Assembly (NCBI GenBank): GCA_903870145.1
Contig: CAIQBO010000049.1
Span: 1 to 64,000, forward strand
Reading direction: 5' to 3'
From: an uncultured Burkholderiales bacterium
GTDB lineage: Bacteria; Pseudomonadota; Gammaproteobacteria; Burkholderiales; Burkholderiaceae_C
Length of the DNA stretch: 64,000 nt
The notes under the pieces were generated by a model. The model saw only the letters and a program-made list of their open reading frames with translations. It did not search any database and was not told the origin of the DNA. Position numbers and translations under genes: made by a program. Positions within the stretch are counted from its first letter, which is position 1, and each line of letters starts with the position of its first letter. Below are positions 10,206 through 17,981 of this stretch, in pieces.

Positions 10206-11360
10206 ATGGCCTTTAAAAAGCACGCCATCGTTTTGCCCAGCATGACCCCCGGCAGTAGCCGCACTATTTCGGTGCTGCGCTTTGGCAAAACAGGCGCCCG
10301 CCCCAAGGTTTACATGCAAGCGGCCATTCACGCCAATGAGATGCCTGGCACCATGGCCATGCACCACTTGATGCCTATGCTGGCCGAGGCTGACAAAAAG
10401 GGCTTGATCCAAGGTGAAATCATTTTGGTGCCCACCGTCAACCCCATTGGGCAATCTCAGTTGATAGGTAATTCCCATGCCGGGCGTTACAACATGCTCA
10501 GCTATGAAAACTTCAATCGCAATTGGATCGACTTGACAGGACCGGTTGAGGTTGCTGTGGGTAAAAAGTTGGGCAACGATGCACAGGCCAACGTGCGCGC
10601 CATTCGAAAAGCTGCTTTGGCCGCATTGAAGGCCATGAAGCCCCTGAACGAGCTTCAAACCCTGCGCGTTGAAATTCAAAAACTCAGCGTTGACGCTGAC
10701 TACGTACTCGATCTGCACTGCGATATCTATGCAGCGCTGCATTTGTTCACGGCCAAAAATGATTTGCCGCAGGGTGCCATTCAAGCTTTGGCGGCCGACC
10801 TGGGATCACAGGCCACGATGTACAACGACCCCTACCCTCTGGCCTCCACTTTTTCAGGCACGAACAGCGCGATGTGGGCCAAGCTTGGAGAGAAATTTCC
10901 AAACGCCAAAATTCCGCAGGCTTGCATGTCGGTCACTGTGGAGATGCGCAGCCAGCACGATGTCAGCGACGCCCTGGGCAGCGCCGACGCAAAAAACTTG
11001 TACCGCTGGATGGTGCGCCAAGGTGTGATTGGCGGTGTTGCAGCGCCGCTTCAAAAAATCAAAGCCCCCGCATCGCCCATGAGCGGCATGGACGTGGGCT
11101 ACAGCCGCGGTACCGGTTTCTTGGTGTACCACGTCAAACCCGGTGACAAGGTGAAAAAGGGACAAGCCATTTGCGATGTGATTGACCCAGCCAACCCGCA
11201 GGGCCCCAAGGCACGAACCACCTACAAAAGTCAAACCGACGGCGTTTTATTTTCGCGCCGCTTTGACGGCTATTTGTCCTGGCCTGGCCAAGTCATGTAC
11301 CGAATTTCTGGGCCCCTGCCCTTGGCACATCGGATTGGCATGACCGGCCTGGACGACTGA
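10206..11360 (+). CDS. succinylglutamate desuccinylase/aspartoacylase family hydrolase
   Basis: 384 residues. Zinc-binding motif HANEMPG (His-x-x-Glu) near residue 40 and the third ligand in VLDLHCDIYA near residue 175 identify the M14-like AstE/AspA deacylase group, which cleaves N-acyl amino acids. PTVNPIGQ and NFNRNW are substrate-site segments of the family. The C-terminal 80 residues (YSRGTGFLVYHVKPGDKVKKGQ) form the beta-barrel typical of the longer members. AAGGAG lies 6 nt before ATG. Divergent from the Dpp-like importer and close to an M20 amidohydrolase, which suggests that imported N-acylated compounds are its substrates (inference). Confidence 0.88.
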   Translation: MAFKKHAIVLPSMTPGSSRTISVLRFGKTGARPKVYMQAAIHANEMPGTMAMHHLMPMLAEADKKGLIQGEIILVPTVNPIGQSQLIGNSHAGRYNMLSYENFNRNWIDLTGPVEVAVGKKLGNDAQANVRAIRKAALAALKAMKPLNELQTLRVEIQKLSVDADYVLDLHCDIYAALHLFTAKNDLPQGAIQALAADLGSQATMYNDPYPLASTFSGTNSAMWAKLGEKFPNAKIPQACMSVTVEMRSQHDVSDALGSADAKNLYRWMVRQGVIGGVAAPLQKIKAPASPMSGMDVGYSRGTGFLVYHVKPGDKVKKGQAICDVIDPANPQGPKARTTYKSQTDGVLFSRRFDGYLSWPGQVMYRISGPLPLAHRIGMTGLDD

Positions 11361-11376
11361 AAAAAATCAGCCCTTG

Positions 11377-11883
11377 TTACACCTTGCCAAGGTAGTCGGA
11401 TTTACCGATTTCAACGCCGTTGTGGCGCAAAATATTGTAGGTTGTCGTGATGTGGAAATACACATTGGGAATGGCGTGGCCGAGTAAAAACTGCATGCCT
11501 TTGTAGTGAGTTTCTTTCTCACCGCGTTTGACCACAATGTCTTTGTCTTCGGTGCCGTCGATTTGCGCAGGGGTGAAGCTTTCGACATAGGCCATGGTTT
11601 TGGTCACACGGGCTTGCAAATCGACCAGCGTTTTTTCGGTGTCTTCGTAAGATGGAATGTCCACACCCGCCAAACGTGAGACCAAGCCTTTGCAAGTGTC
11701 ACTGGCAATTTGAACCTGCTTGGTCAATGGCAGCATGTCGGGGTAAAGACGAGAGCTGGCCAAGATCAGCGGGTCAATTTTTTTGGCTTCAGCATGGGCT
11801 TGGGCTTTCTCCAAAATGTGCGATAAATTTTTAAGCGCATTGACAAAACGTGGCACGCTGGCCTGGTACATAGAAAGGCTCAT
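11377..11883 (-). CDS. DUF1993 family protein
   Basis: 168 residues from the ATG at 11883, preceded by AGGAGACTCC; the ORF track starts 42 nt earlier inside the upstream gene. The ATGA overlaps the stop of the M20 hydrolase gene. MYQASVPRFVNALKNLSHILEKA, ARLYPDMLPL-type segment and HAIPNVYFHITTTYNILRHNGVEIGK are characteristic of DUF1993, a helical family related in fold to DinB-like proteins. The catalytic role is unknown. Confidence 0.85.
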   Translation of the reverse strand: MSLSMYQASVPRFVNALKNLSHILEKAQAHAEAKKIDPLILASSRLYPDMLPLTKQVQIASDTCKGLVSRLAGVDIPSYEDTEKTLVDLQARVTKTMAYVESFTPAQIDGTEDKDIVVKRGEKETHYKGMQFLLGHAIPNVYFHITTTYNILRHNGVEIGKSDYLGKV

Positions 11884-13073
11884 GGAGTCTCCTGGGTTAA
11901 AAATCTTTCGACCAAGCGCGTCCAATAGGCCGCGCCATAGGACAAATTGGCATCGTTGAAATCGTATTTGGCGTTGTGCAACATGGCGCTGTCTTGGCCA
12001 TTGCCCAGGCGCAAAAAGCTGCCTGGTTTGTGTTGCAGATAGAAAGCAAAATCTTCACTGCCGGTGACGGGGCCAAAGGGGAAAACCACCTTGTCTGCCC
12101 CGACCAACTCTTGCGCCACTTGCCTGGCAAATTCGGTTTCGGCCGCGCTGTTGACCACCACAGGGTAGCCGCGCTCGTAGGTGATCTCGGCCTGACCGCC
12201 AAAAGATTCCACCTGCGAGTGCACCAGTTGCTTGATGCGCTGCTCTAGGCGGTCCCTGACTTCGGGGCTGAAGGATCGAATGCTCAAATCCAAAATGGCA
12301 AATTCGGGAATCACATTGGAGGCGTTGCCTGCATGCACAGCGCCGATGGTCACCACTGCCGTTTGGGTGGGGTCAATGTTGCGCGAGACCACGGTTTGCA
12401 AGGCCATGATCAAACTGCCGGTCATGACCACGGGGTCCGCAGTTTGATGCGGCCGGGCGGCATGCCCGCCCTTGCCAATGACTTTGATGTGGGCCCTGTC
12501 GGAGGCGGACATGAAGGGGCCTGCGCCAAACATGAACGTGCCCACCGCTACACCAGGGTGGTTGTGCATGCCAAAAATCGCATCGCAAGGAAAGCGCTCA
12601 AACAAGCCGTCGGCAATCATTTGCTGAGCGCCGCTGTTTTGGCCCGCTTCTTCTGCAGGTTGAAACACCAAATGCACCGTGCCTTGAAAATTGCGAGTTT
12701 TAGCCAATTGCTGCGCTGCGCCCAAGAGCATGGCCGTGTGGCCATCATGACCGCAAGCGTGCATGGTGCCAGCGTGCTCGCTGGCATAGGGTTTGTGGGT
12801 TTCCTCATGGATGGGCAAGGCGTCCATATCGGCTCTCAGGGCAATGCCGCGCCCTGCGCCGTTGCTCAAACTGGCCACCACGCCGTGGCCTCCCACATGG
12901 CGCGTGACGGCATAGCCCCAGGTTTCAAGTCGATCAGCCACCCATTGGGCGGTTGATTTTTCTTGAAATGAGAGCTCCGGAAATCGGTGCAAATGTTGTC
13001 TGGCCTGGCTCAACTCGGGCAGTGCATCGCTCAAATCGGACAATTTGCAAAAACATTCGTAACGCGCGTTCAT
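11880..13073 (-). CDS. M20 family amidohydrolase (hippurate hydrolase/N-acyl amino acid amidohydrolase type)
   Basis: 397 residues. LHRFPELSFQE, ALRADMDALPI and the metal site HACGHDGHTAMLLGAA are M20D signatures; FQPAEE carries the catalytic glutamate, and GTVHLVFQPAEEAGQNSGAQQM and MHNHPG follow. The dimerisation domain lies around residues 190-300 and GSEDFAFYLQ provides the last metal ligand. Such enzymes release free amino acids from N-acyl or N-aromatic acyl conjugates. GGAGG precedes the ATG. It overlaps the DUF1993 gene by 4 nt and is divergent from the cupin gene. Likely cytosolic because no signal peptide is seen. Confidence 0.92.
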   Translation of the reverse strand: MNARYECFCKLSDLSDALPELSQARQHLHRFPELSFQEKSTAQWVADRLETWGYAVTRHVGGHGVVASLSNGAGRGIALRADMDALPIHEETHKPYASEHAGTMHACGHDGHTAMLLGAAQQLAKTRNFQGTVHLVFQPAEEAGQNSGAQQMIADGLFERFPCDAIFGMHNHPGVAVGTFMFGAGPFMSASDRAHIKVIGKGGHAARPHQTADPVVMTGSLIMALQTVVSRNIDPTQTAVVTIGAVHAGNASNVIPEFAILDLSIRSFSPEVRDRLEQRIKQLVHSQVESFGGQAEITYERGYPVVVNSAAETEFARQVAQELVGADKVVFPFGPVTGSEDFAFYLQHKPGSFLRLGNGQDSAMLHNAKYDFNDANLSYGAAYWTRLVERFLTQETP

Positions 13074-13165
13074 GGGGTCCCTCCAAACAAGTGGAGCCTA
13101 ACTCAAAATAGCACCGTCAGCATTGTGCTGACTTAAAGTCACTTTTTTGCAGCAAAATCGGGGCT

Positions 13166-13669
13166 ATGAGCACAAACCACCCCCACCCCCACCCCCCCGT
13201 CCCTACCCCAACCGACTGGAAGCACGATGGCGTGCGCGTTGTTCCAGGCGATCAACTCGATGGCAATGTGCCCTCCACCCCCGGCATGGACCGCAAGGCA
13301 GCGATCAATTTTGCGCGCGTAGGCGCCCAAAAACTTTGGGCCGGCACCGTCACCATTCACGCCGACGCCAAAACCGGTGCGCACCACCATGGGCCGCTTG
13401 AAAGCGTGATTTATGTGATCAAAGGTCGTGCGCGTATGCGTTGGGGCGAAAAACTCGAATTCACAGCAGAGGCCGGCCCCGGTGATTTCATTTATGTTCC
13501 GCCTTATGTGCCGCATCAAGAAATCAATGCCAGTGCGCACGAAACCTTAGAGTGCGTGCTGTGCCGAAGCGACGGTCAAGCCGTGGCTGTCAACTTGGAC
13601 ATTGAGCCTGTCGAAAAACCCGAAAACGTTTTATGGGTTGACCCTACACACCCACACGGAGGCGTTTGA
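13166..13669 (+). CDS. cupin domain protein
   Basis: 167 residues. The N-terminus is rich in His and Pro (NHPHPHPPVPTPTDW). The cupin core includes THIHADAKTGAHHHGPLESVIYVIKG-type metal-binding motif 1 (HHHG...E) and motif 2 PGDFIYVPPYVPHQEINAS with the last His. A single-domain metal-binding beta-barrel with no assignable substrate. It ends 2 nt before selD and seems cotranscribed with selD and selU. Confidence 0.85.
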   Translation: MSTNHPHPHPPVPTPTDWKHDGVRVVPGDQLDGNVPSTPGMDRKAAINFARVGAQKLWAGTVTIHADAKTGAHHHGPLESVIYVIKGRARMRWGEKLEFTAEAGPGDFIYVPPYVPHQEINASAHETLECVLCRSDGQAVAVNLDIEPVEKPENVLWVDPTHPHGGV

Positions 13670-13671
13670 GT

Positions 13672-14745
13672 ATGCCTTTGTTGCCGGCCCATGTGCCCCG
13701 CCTGACCAGCCTCTCGCATGGGGGCGGCTGCGGCTGCAAAATTGCGCCCGGCGTTTTGAGTGAGATTCTCAAATCCACCAGCGCCATGCCCATGCCCCCG
13801 GAGTTGTTGGTGGGCATTGAGACGGCAGATGACGCTGCGGTGTACAAGCTCAACGACGAGCAAGCCTTGGTGGCGACCACTGATTTTTTCATGCCCATCG
13901 TGGACGATCCTTTTGAATTTGGACGCATCGCGGCCACCAACGCCATCTCAGATATTTACGCCATGGGCGCGACACCCATCATGGCGCTGGCCTTGGTGGG
14001 CATGCCTGTCAGCGTGCTGCCTTTGAGCACCATCGGTCAAATATTGGACGGCGGGCAAAGCGTTTGCCGCGCCGCCGGCATTCCCATTGCGGGGGGTCAC
14101 ACCATTGATTCTGTGGAACCTATTTATGGCCTGGTGGCGCTGGGTTTGGTGCACCCCGACCGCATCAAACGCAATGCAGATGCGCAAGTGGGTGACCAAT
14201 TGATTTTAGGCAAACCCATTGGCGTGGGCGTGCTCTCGGCTGCGTTGAAAAAAGAAGTATTGAGCCCCGAACTTTATGCCGAGATGATTGCCAACACCAC
14301 GAAGCTGAATACGCCTGGGCCAGATTTGGCCAAACTGCAGGGCGTTCATGCCATGACCGACATCACTGGCTTTGGTTTAGCCGGGCATCTATTAGAACTG
14401 GCACGTGGTGCGAAATGCACCGTTCATTTGAACTGGCAGCAAGTGCCTTTCTTGAGCGGCGTTCGTGACTTGGCAGCGCAAGGCTGCGTGACGGGGGCTT
14501 CTGCACGCAACTGGCAAGGCTATGGTGCGGATGTGTTGCTGCCGCAAAATTTTTCAGCAGTTGACCAAAGCTTGCTCACCGACCCGCAAACCAGTGGCGG
14601 TTTGTTGGTCTCATGTGCGCCTGCTGAAGTTGAAAATGTTTTGACCATTTTCAAGCAGCATGGTTTTGAAAAAGCTGCGGTCGTGGGCCACATTCAAGCG
14701 CAGCAAGGCGCTGCTCTTCACGTATCAGATGCGAGCCACGCGTGA
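13672..14745 (+). CDS. selD: selenide, water dikinase (selenophosphate synthetase)
   Basis: 357 residues. SelD makes selenophosphate from selenide and ATP. The active-site run SHGGGCGCKI has Cys20 and Lys23, matching E. coli Cys17 and Lys20; the first catalytic position is a plain Cys codon, not selenocysteine. DDAAVYKL, TTDFFMPIVDDP, GGHTIDSVEPIYGL and TDITGFGLAGHL are family motifs. I prefer the ATG at 13672, 9 nt after GGAGG, to the TTG at 13666. It overlaps selU, and no selA or selB is present in the window, so the nearest use of selenophosphate is tRNA modification. Confidence 0.96.
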   Translation: MPLLPAHVPRLTSLSHGGGCGCKIAPGVLSEILKSTSAMPMPPELLVGIETADDAAVYKLNDEQALVATTDFFMPIVDDPFEFGRIAATNAISDIYAMGATPIMALALVGMPVSVLPLSTIGQILDGGQSVCRAAGIPIAGGHTIDSVEPIYGLVALGLVHPDRIKRNADAQVGDQLILGKPIGVGVLSAALKKEVLSPELYAEMIANTTKLNTPGPDLAKLQGVHAMTDITGFGLAGHLLELARGAKCTVHLNWQQVPFLSGVRDLAAQGCVTGASARNWQGYGADVLLPQNFSAVDQSLLTDPQTSGGLLVSCAPAEVENVLTIFKQHGFEKAAVVGHIQAQQGAALHVSDASHA

Positions 14746-15827
14746 GTTTGCACCCCGTCTCAGCGCAAGAAGCCATTGCACGCATGGCCATTCCCTTGGG
14801 ACAGCCGGGTGGCTTCAGCGCCATCATCGATGCACGCAGTCAAGACGAGTTTGAATTGGACCATTTGCCCGGGGCTGTGAATTGGCCTTCGCTTGACAAT
14901 GCGCAGCGCATTGAAGTTGGCACCTTGTACAAACAAGTCAACGCCTTTGAAGCGCAGAAGAGAGGCGCTGCCTTGGTTGCTGCCAACATTGCTCGGCACA
15001 TTGAACAGCATGTGATGGACTTGCCTAAAAGTTGGCAACCTTTGATTTACTGTTGGCGTGGGGGTAAACGCAGTGGTTCCTTGTCTTTGATCTTGGGCCA
15101 AATTGGCTTCAAAGTGGCTATCATGGAAGGCGGCTACAAAGCTTTTCGAAGCGCGATGGTGGCGTCTATCCCCGCATTGGCCCTGCGCCTGAATTGGCGC
15201 GTGGTGTGCGGCCCCACAGGCTCAGGCAAGACCCGGTTGCTCCAGTGCCTGATCCATGAAGGCGCGCAGGTGCTGGACTTGGAGGACCTGGCCAGCCACC
15301 GCAGCTCGGTGCTGGGCATCATCCCCGGAGCGCCGCAACCGAGTCAAAAACATTTCGACACTTTGCTGTGGGATCAACTGCGAAAATTTGACACCGAGCG
15401 CCCTGTGTTTGTTGAGTCTGAAAGCCGCAAAGTTGGCAACCTGTCTGTACCTGAATCTTTGATTTTTGCCATGCGTGCAAGCCCGTGTTTTCAGTTGAAC
15501 TTATCGGACAATGAGCGCGTTCAATTGTTGCTGGAAGATTACGAACTGTTTGTCAGTGACCCGCAACTCTTTAGCCGCCGCTTAGAAGCCTTGGTGGCCT
15601 TGCGCGGCAAAGCAGTGGTGCAGCAGTGGCAAGCGCAAATTGTGCAGGGCGACATTGAGTCGGTGGTGCGCGAGTTGCTGACCTTGCACTACGACCCCAC
15701 CTACTTCGCATCCATGCAGCGCAACTTCACGCACATAGCGCAAGCTGTTGCGTTGAACCCTGCAGACCGAAGTCAAGCCAGTTTGCGCCTGGTGGCTCAA
15801 TCCATGTTGGCCTCTGGCACCGCATGA
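14742..15827 (+). CDS. selU: tRNA 2-selenouridine synthase
   Basis: 361 residues starting from GTG at 14742, whose GTGA overlaps the selD stop. An N-terminal rhodanese domain has IIDARSQDEFELDHLPGAVNWP and the active-site Cys104 in YCWRGGKRSG; a P-loop GPTGSGKT at 157-164 begins the C-terminal NTPase-like domain. SelU (MnmH) replaces sulfur by selenium in 2-thiouridine at the tRNA wobble position through a geranylated intermediate. The coupling to selD is direct evidence of a shared pathway. Confidence 0.95.
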   Translation: MSLHPVSAQEAIARMAIPLGQPGGFSAIIDARSQDEFELDHLPGAVNWPSLDNAQRIEVGTLYKQVNAFEAQKRGAALVAANIARHIEQHVMDLPKSWQPLIYCWRGGKRSGSLSLILGQIGFKVAIMEGGYKAFRSAMVASIPALALRLNWRVVCGPTGSGKTRLLQCLIHEGAQVLDLEDLASHRSSVLGIIPGAPQPSQKHFDTLLWDQLRKFDTERPVFVESESRKVGNLSVPESLIFAMRASPCFQLNLSDNERVQLLLEDYELFVSDPQLFSRRLEALVALRGKAVVQQWQAQIVQGDIESVVRELLTLHYDPTYFASMQRNFTHIAQAVALNPADRSQASLRLVAQSMLASGTA

Positions 15828-15987
15828 ATGGGCTGGATTGCCAGCCTCTTCATGGTCACATCAACGCGCAGACCCACCGCAAGTTGACATAAATAATTAA
15901 ATATTTCAGTCAACAAGTGTGTACTGCCTGGCGTTGAATACTCACTCCCGATCTGTGGAGTTGTTAAATCAACCTGAAGGAACTCTC
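15828..15987. other. 160-nt leader/intergenic region before the Ala-rich protein
   Basis: Contains TTGACA at 15884 followed by a very AT-rich stretch (15890-15907), so a promoter is likely here, but I cannot place a convincing -10 box at normal spacing. No open frame or RNA gene is apparent. Confidence 0.35.
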
Positions 15988-16239
15988 ATGAACAAAGTCC
16001 TCGCTACCCTGATCATTGGCGCATTCTCTGCAGCTGCATTTGCCGCTGATCCTCCTAAGGCAGATGCCAAAGATGCCAAAGGTGCAAAACCTGCTGCTGC
16101 GGCAGTTGCTGCTGCTCCCGCTGCAGCTGCTCCCGCTGCAGCTCCTGCAGCTCCTGCAGCCAAGGCTGAAGCCAAAGCCGAAGCCAAGAAAGTGGAAAAA
16201 ACTGTCAAAGCAGACGCTGCCAAAGACGGCAAAAAGTAA
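15988..16239 (+). CDS. small Ala/Lys/Pro-rich exported protein
   Basis: 83 residues from ATG at 15988, preceded by GAAGGAACTCTC; the ORF track begins 69 nt earlier without reason. Residues 1-20 (MNKVLATLIIGAFSAAAFAA) are a typical signal peptide with an AFA-A cleavage site. The mature part, about 63 residues, is almost entirely Ala, Lys, Pro, Asp and Glu with AAPA and AEAK repeats, so it should be an extended, positively charged, disordered polypeptide. It has its own strong terminator. I cannot assign a function; similar low-complexity secreted peptides are common in Comamonadaceae. Confidence 0.75.
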   Translation: MNKVLATLIIGAFSAAAFAADPPKADAKDAKGAKPAAAAVAAAPAAAAPAAAPAAPAAKAEAKAEAKKVEKTVKADAAKDGKK

Positions 16240-16257
16240 GCCCACCGCTGAAGGCAC

Positions 16258-16290
16258 AATGCCCGAACTCTCGAGTTCGGGCATTTTTTT
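16258..16290 (+). terminator. Rho-independent terminator after the Ala-rich gene
   Basis: AATGCCCGAAC paired with GTTCGGGCATT around a TCTCGA loop, followed directly by a run of T residues. It lies 19 nt after the stop codon of the small exported protein, isolating that gene as a single transcript. Confidence 0.92.
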
Positions 16291-16323
16291 GCGTCTGCAC
16301 GCCAAATCAGTCGCTGCACTAAA

Positions 16324-16737
16324 ATGGGCGTCAACACACTATTGAGCCGCATGCAAACGCCCCTGATTTTGATGGATTCGATCGCCTTGGTCTCGCAGGC
16401 ACAAGCTGACGCCATCATTGTCAGCGGATCTCACGGCGGCCTGTCTGCTGCACACTTTGTCACAGCTTTGCAGCAAAAACCAAAAGCTGTTTTTTACAAC
16501 GACGCAGGGGGCGGCAAAGACGATGCCGGCAAAATTGCCCTGTCTATTTTGCAATCTGCAGGCGTCATCGCAGCCACTTACTCACACGATTCAGCGCGCA
16601 TTGGCGAAGCCCAAGATGCCTGGAGCCACGGCATCGTGAGCGCACTCAACGATCTGGCTTTAGCCCATGGCCTGCAACTGGCCATGAGCGTGCAGCAAGC
16701 CGTCTCACATTTGAGCACTTTCAAAGAAAATTCATGA
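16324..16737 (+). CDS. hypothetical protein, coupled to MFS transporter
   Basis: 137 residues if the ATG at 16324 is used, 128 from the ATG at 16351 (MQTPLILMDSIALVSQ); neither has a good ribosome site. I do not recognise the family. Segments that look conserved-in-kind are ADAIIVSGSHGGLSAAHF and AVFYNDAGGGKDDAGK, glycine-rich turns after beta strands, suggesting a small alpha/beta (Rossmann-like) protein, followed by a helical SHDSARIGEAQDAWSHGIVS. No signal peptide. Its stop overlaps the start of the MFS gene (ATGA), so the two are probably translated together. Confidence 0.7.
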   Translation: MGVNTLLSRMQTPLILMDSIALVSQAQADAIIVSGSHGGLSAAHFVTALQQKPKAVFYNDAGGGKDDAGKIALSILQSAGVIAATYSHDSARIGEAQDAWSHGIVSALNDLALAHGLQLAMSVQQAVSHLSTFKENS

Positions 16738-17933
16738 ACAACCGCACAATTTGGATCACTACTTTCATAGCGGCGTCAATTTTGATGATCACCACCGGCA
16801 TGCGGCAATCGCTGGGCTTGTTTGTTGGGCCTTTGAACACCTCAACGGGGCTTGGCATCGTCAGCATCAGCTTGGCCATGGCGGTGGGTCAGTTTGTATG
16901 GGGCGCCATTCAGCCTGTGGCCGGCGCTTTTGCAGATCGATATGGGCCCAGGCCCGTTTTGCTCACTGGCTTGGTGCTTTTGGCGCTGGGCACCTTGATC
17001 ACGCCTTGGATGAGTTCCAACGTAGGGCTCATTTTGAGTTTGGGCCTTTTGTCTGCCATGGGTGCAGGTTCTTGCAGCTTTTCAGTTTTATTGAGCGCTT
17101 CTGCTCAGCGCCTACCGGCCCAAGCGCGCGGCACAGCCTCGGGCATCATCAATGCAGGGGGCTCGTTTGGCCAGTTTATTTTTGCCCCTATTTTGCAAAA
17201 ACTCATTCAAACCTTGGGCTGGATGGGTGCCATGTGGTCCATGGCGGTCATCACACTGTTGGCGCTGCCTTTGGTCACCCGCTTAACTTCTGACGGCCAT
17301 GGGGCCACTGCTGCGCCAACGCCAGAAGGGGGCATGAAAAAAGCAGTCAGTGATGCGCTGCACAACCCCAGCTATTTGCTGCTGCACTTGGGCTTTTTTA
17401 CCTGCGGCTTTCACATCGCTTTTTTGATCACCCACTTGCCAACCGAAGTGGGCTTGTGCGGCCTGATGCCCGAAGTGGCCAGTTGGTCCTTGGCCTTGAT
17501 CGGTTTGGCCAACATTGCAGGGAGTTTGTACGCGGGCTCGTGCGTGAACAAATACCGAAGCAAATATGTACTGGCCATCATGTATGGCTCACGTGCGGTC
17601 TTGGTTGCGCTGTATTTGGCCGCGCCTAAAACCGAGCTGACCTTCTATTTGTTTGCAGCCGGTTTGGGCTTTACCTGGCTGGCCACCGTGCCCCCCACCG
17701 CTGCCATTGTGAGTAAGTTATTTGGCCTTCGCTACTTTGCCACGCTCTTTGGCTTGACATTGTTGTCGCATCAAATTGGCGGTTTCTTAGGCGCTTATTT
17801 GGGCGGCTTGGTGCTGGTGAGCAATGGTGACTACCAGTGGATGTGGTGGGCGGACATTGCCTTGTCAGGCATGGCTGCTTTGGTGAATTTACCGATCAAA
17901 GAAGCGGTTATTGTCAAACCCGCAATGGCTTGA
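16734..17933 (+). CDS. MFS transporter
   Basis: 399 residues with about 12 membrane helices. The loop 2-3 motif is ADRYGPRPVLLTG, the classic MFS pattern. GMRQSLGLFVGPLN in helix 1 and GTASGIINAGGSFGQF in helix 5 resemble the oxalate/formate and YbfB-like branches of the family. The substrate is not deducible. The start overlaps the unknown gene by 4 nt. Convergent with the sulfatase gene. Confidence 0.88.
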   Translation: MNNRTIWITTFIAASILMITTGMRQSLGLFVGPLNTSTGLGIVSISLAMAVGQFVWGAIQPVAGAFADRYGPRPVLLTGLVLLALGTLITPWMSSNVGLILSLGLLSAMGAGSCSFSVLLSASAQRLPAQARGTASGIINAGGSFGQFIFAPILQKLIQTLGWMGAMWSMAVITLLALPLVTRLTSDGHGATAAPTPEGGMKKAVSDALHNPSYLLLHLGFFTCGFHIAFLITHLPTEVGLCGLMPEVASWSLALIGLANIAGSLYAGSCVNKYRSKYVLAIMYGSRAVLVALYLAAPKTELTFYLFAAGLGFTWLATVPPTAAIVSKLFGLRYFATLFGLTLLSHQIGGFLGAYLGGLVLVSNGDYQWMWWADIALSGMAALVNLPIKEAVIVKPAMA

Positions 17934-17981
17934 TTGGAAAAGGTGAAGACGGCTCGCCAGCGCGGTACATACGAGTTCCTT

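Noticed and set aside
11880-13073. Several ORFs over 150 codons opposite the M20, Dpp and SBP genes
   Set aside because: They are antisense shadows of high-confidence genes with coding-strand composition typical of mirror frames (His/Gln/Arg-rich, no domains).
13180-13215. C-rich tract (CCCCCACCCCCACCCCCCCG) as a repeat or regulatory element
   Set aside because: It simply encodes the His/Pro-rich N-terminus of the cupin protein.
13729-13741. Selenocysteine codon in selD
   Set aside because: The active-site position is encoded as Cys and there is no in-frame TGA in the gene.
16070-16200. GCTGCT/CCTGCAGCT repeats as a tandem-repeat element
   Set aside because: They are codon-level repeats of the Ala-rich protein, not an independent repeat array; no CRISPR-like spacing.
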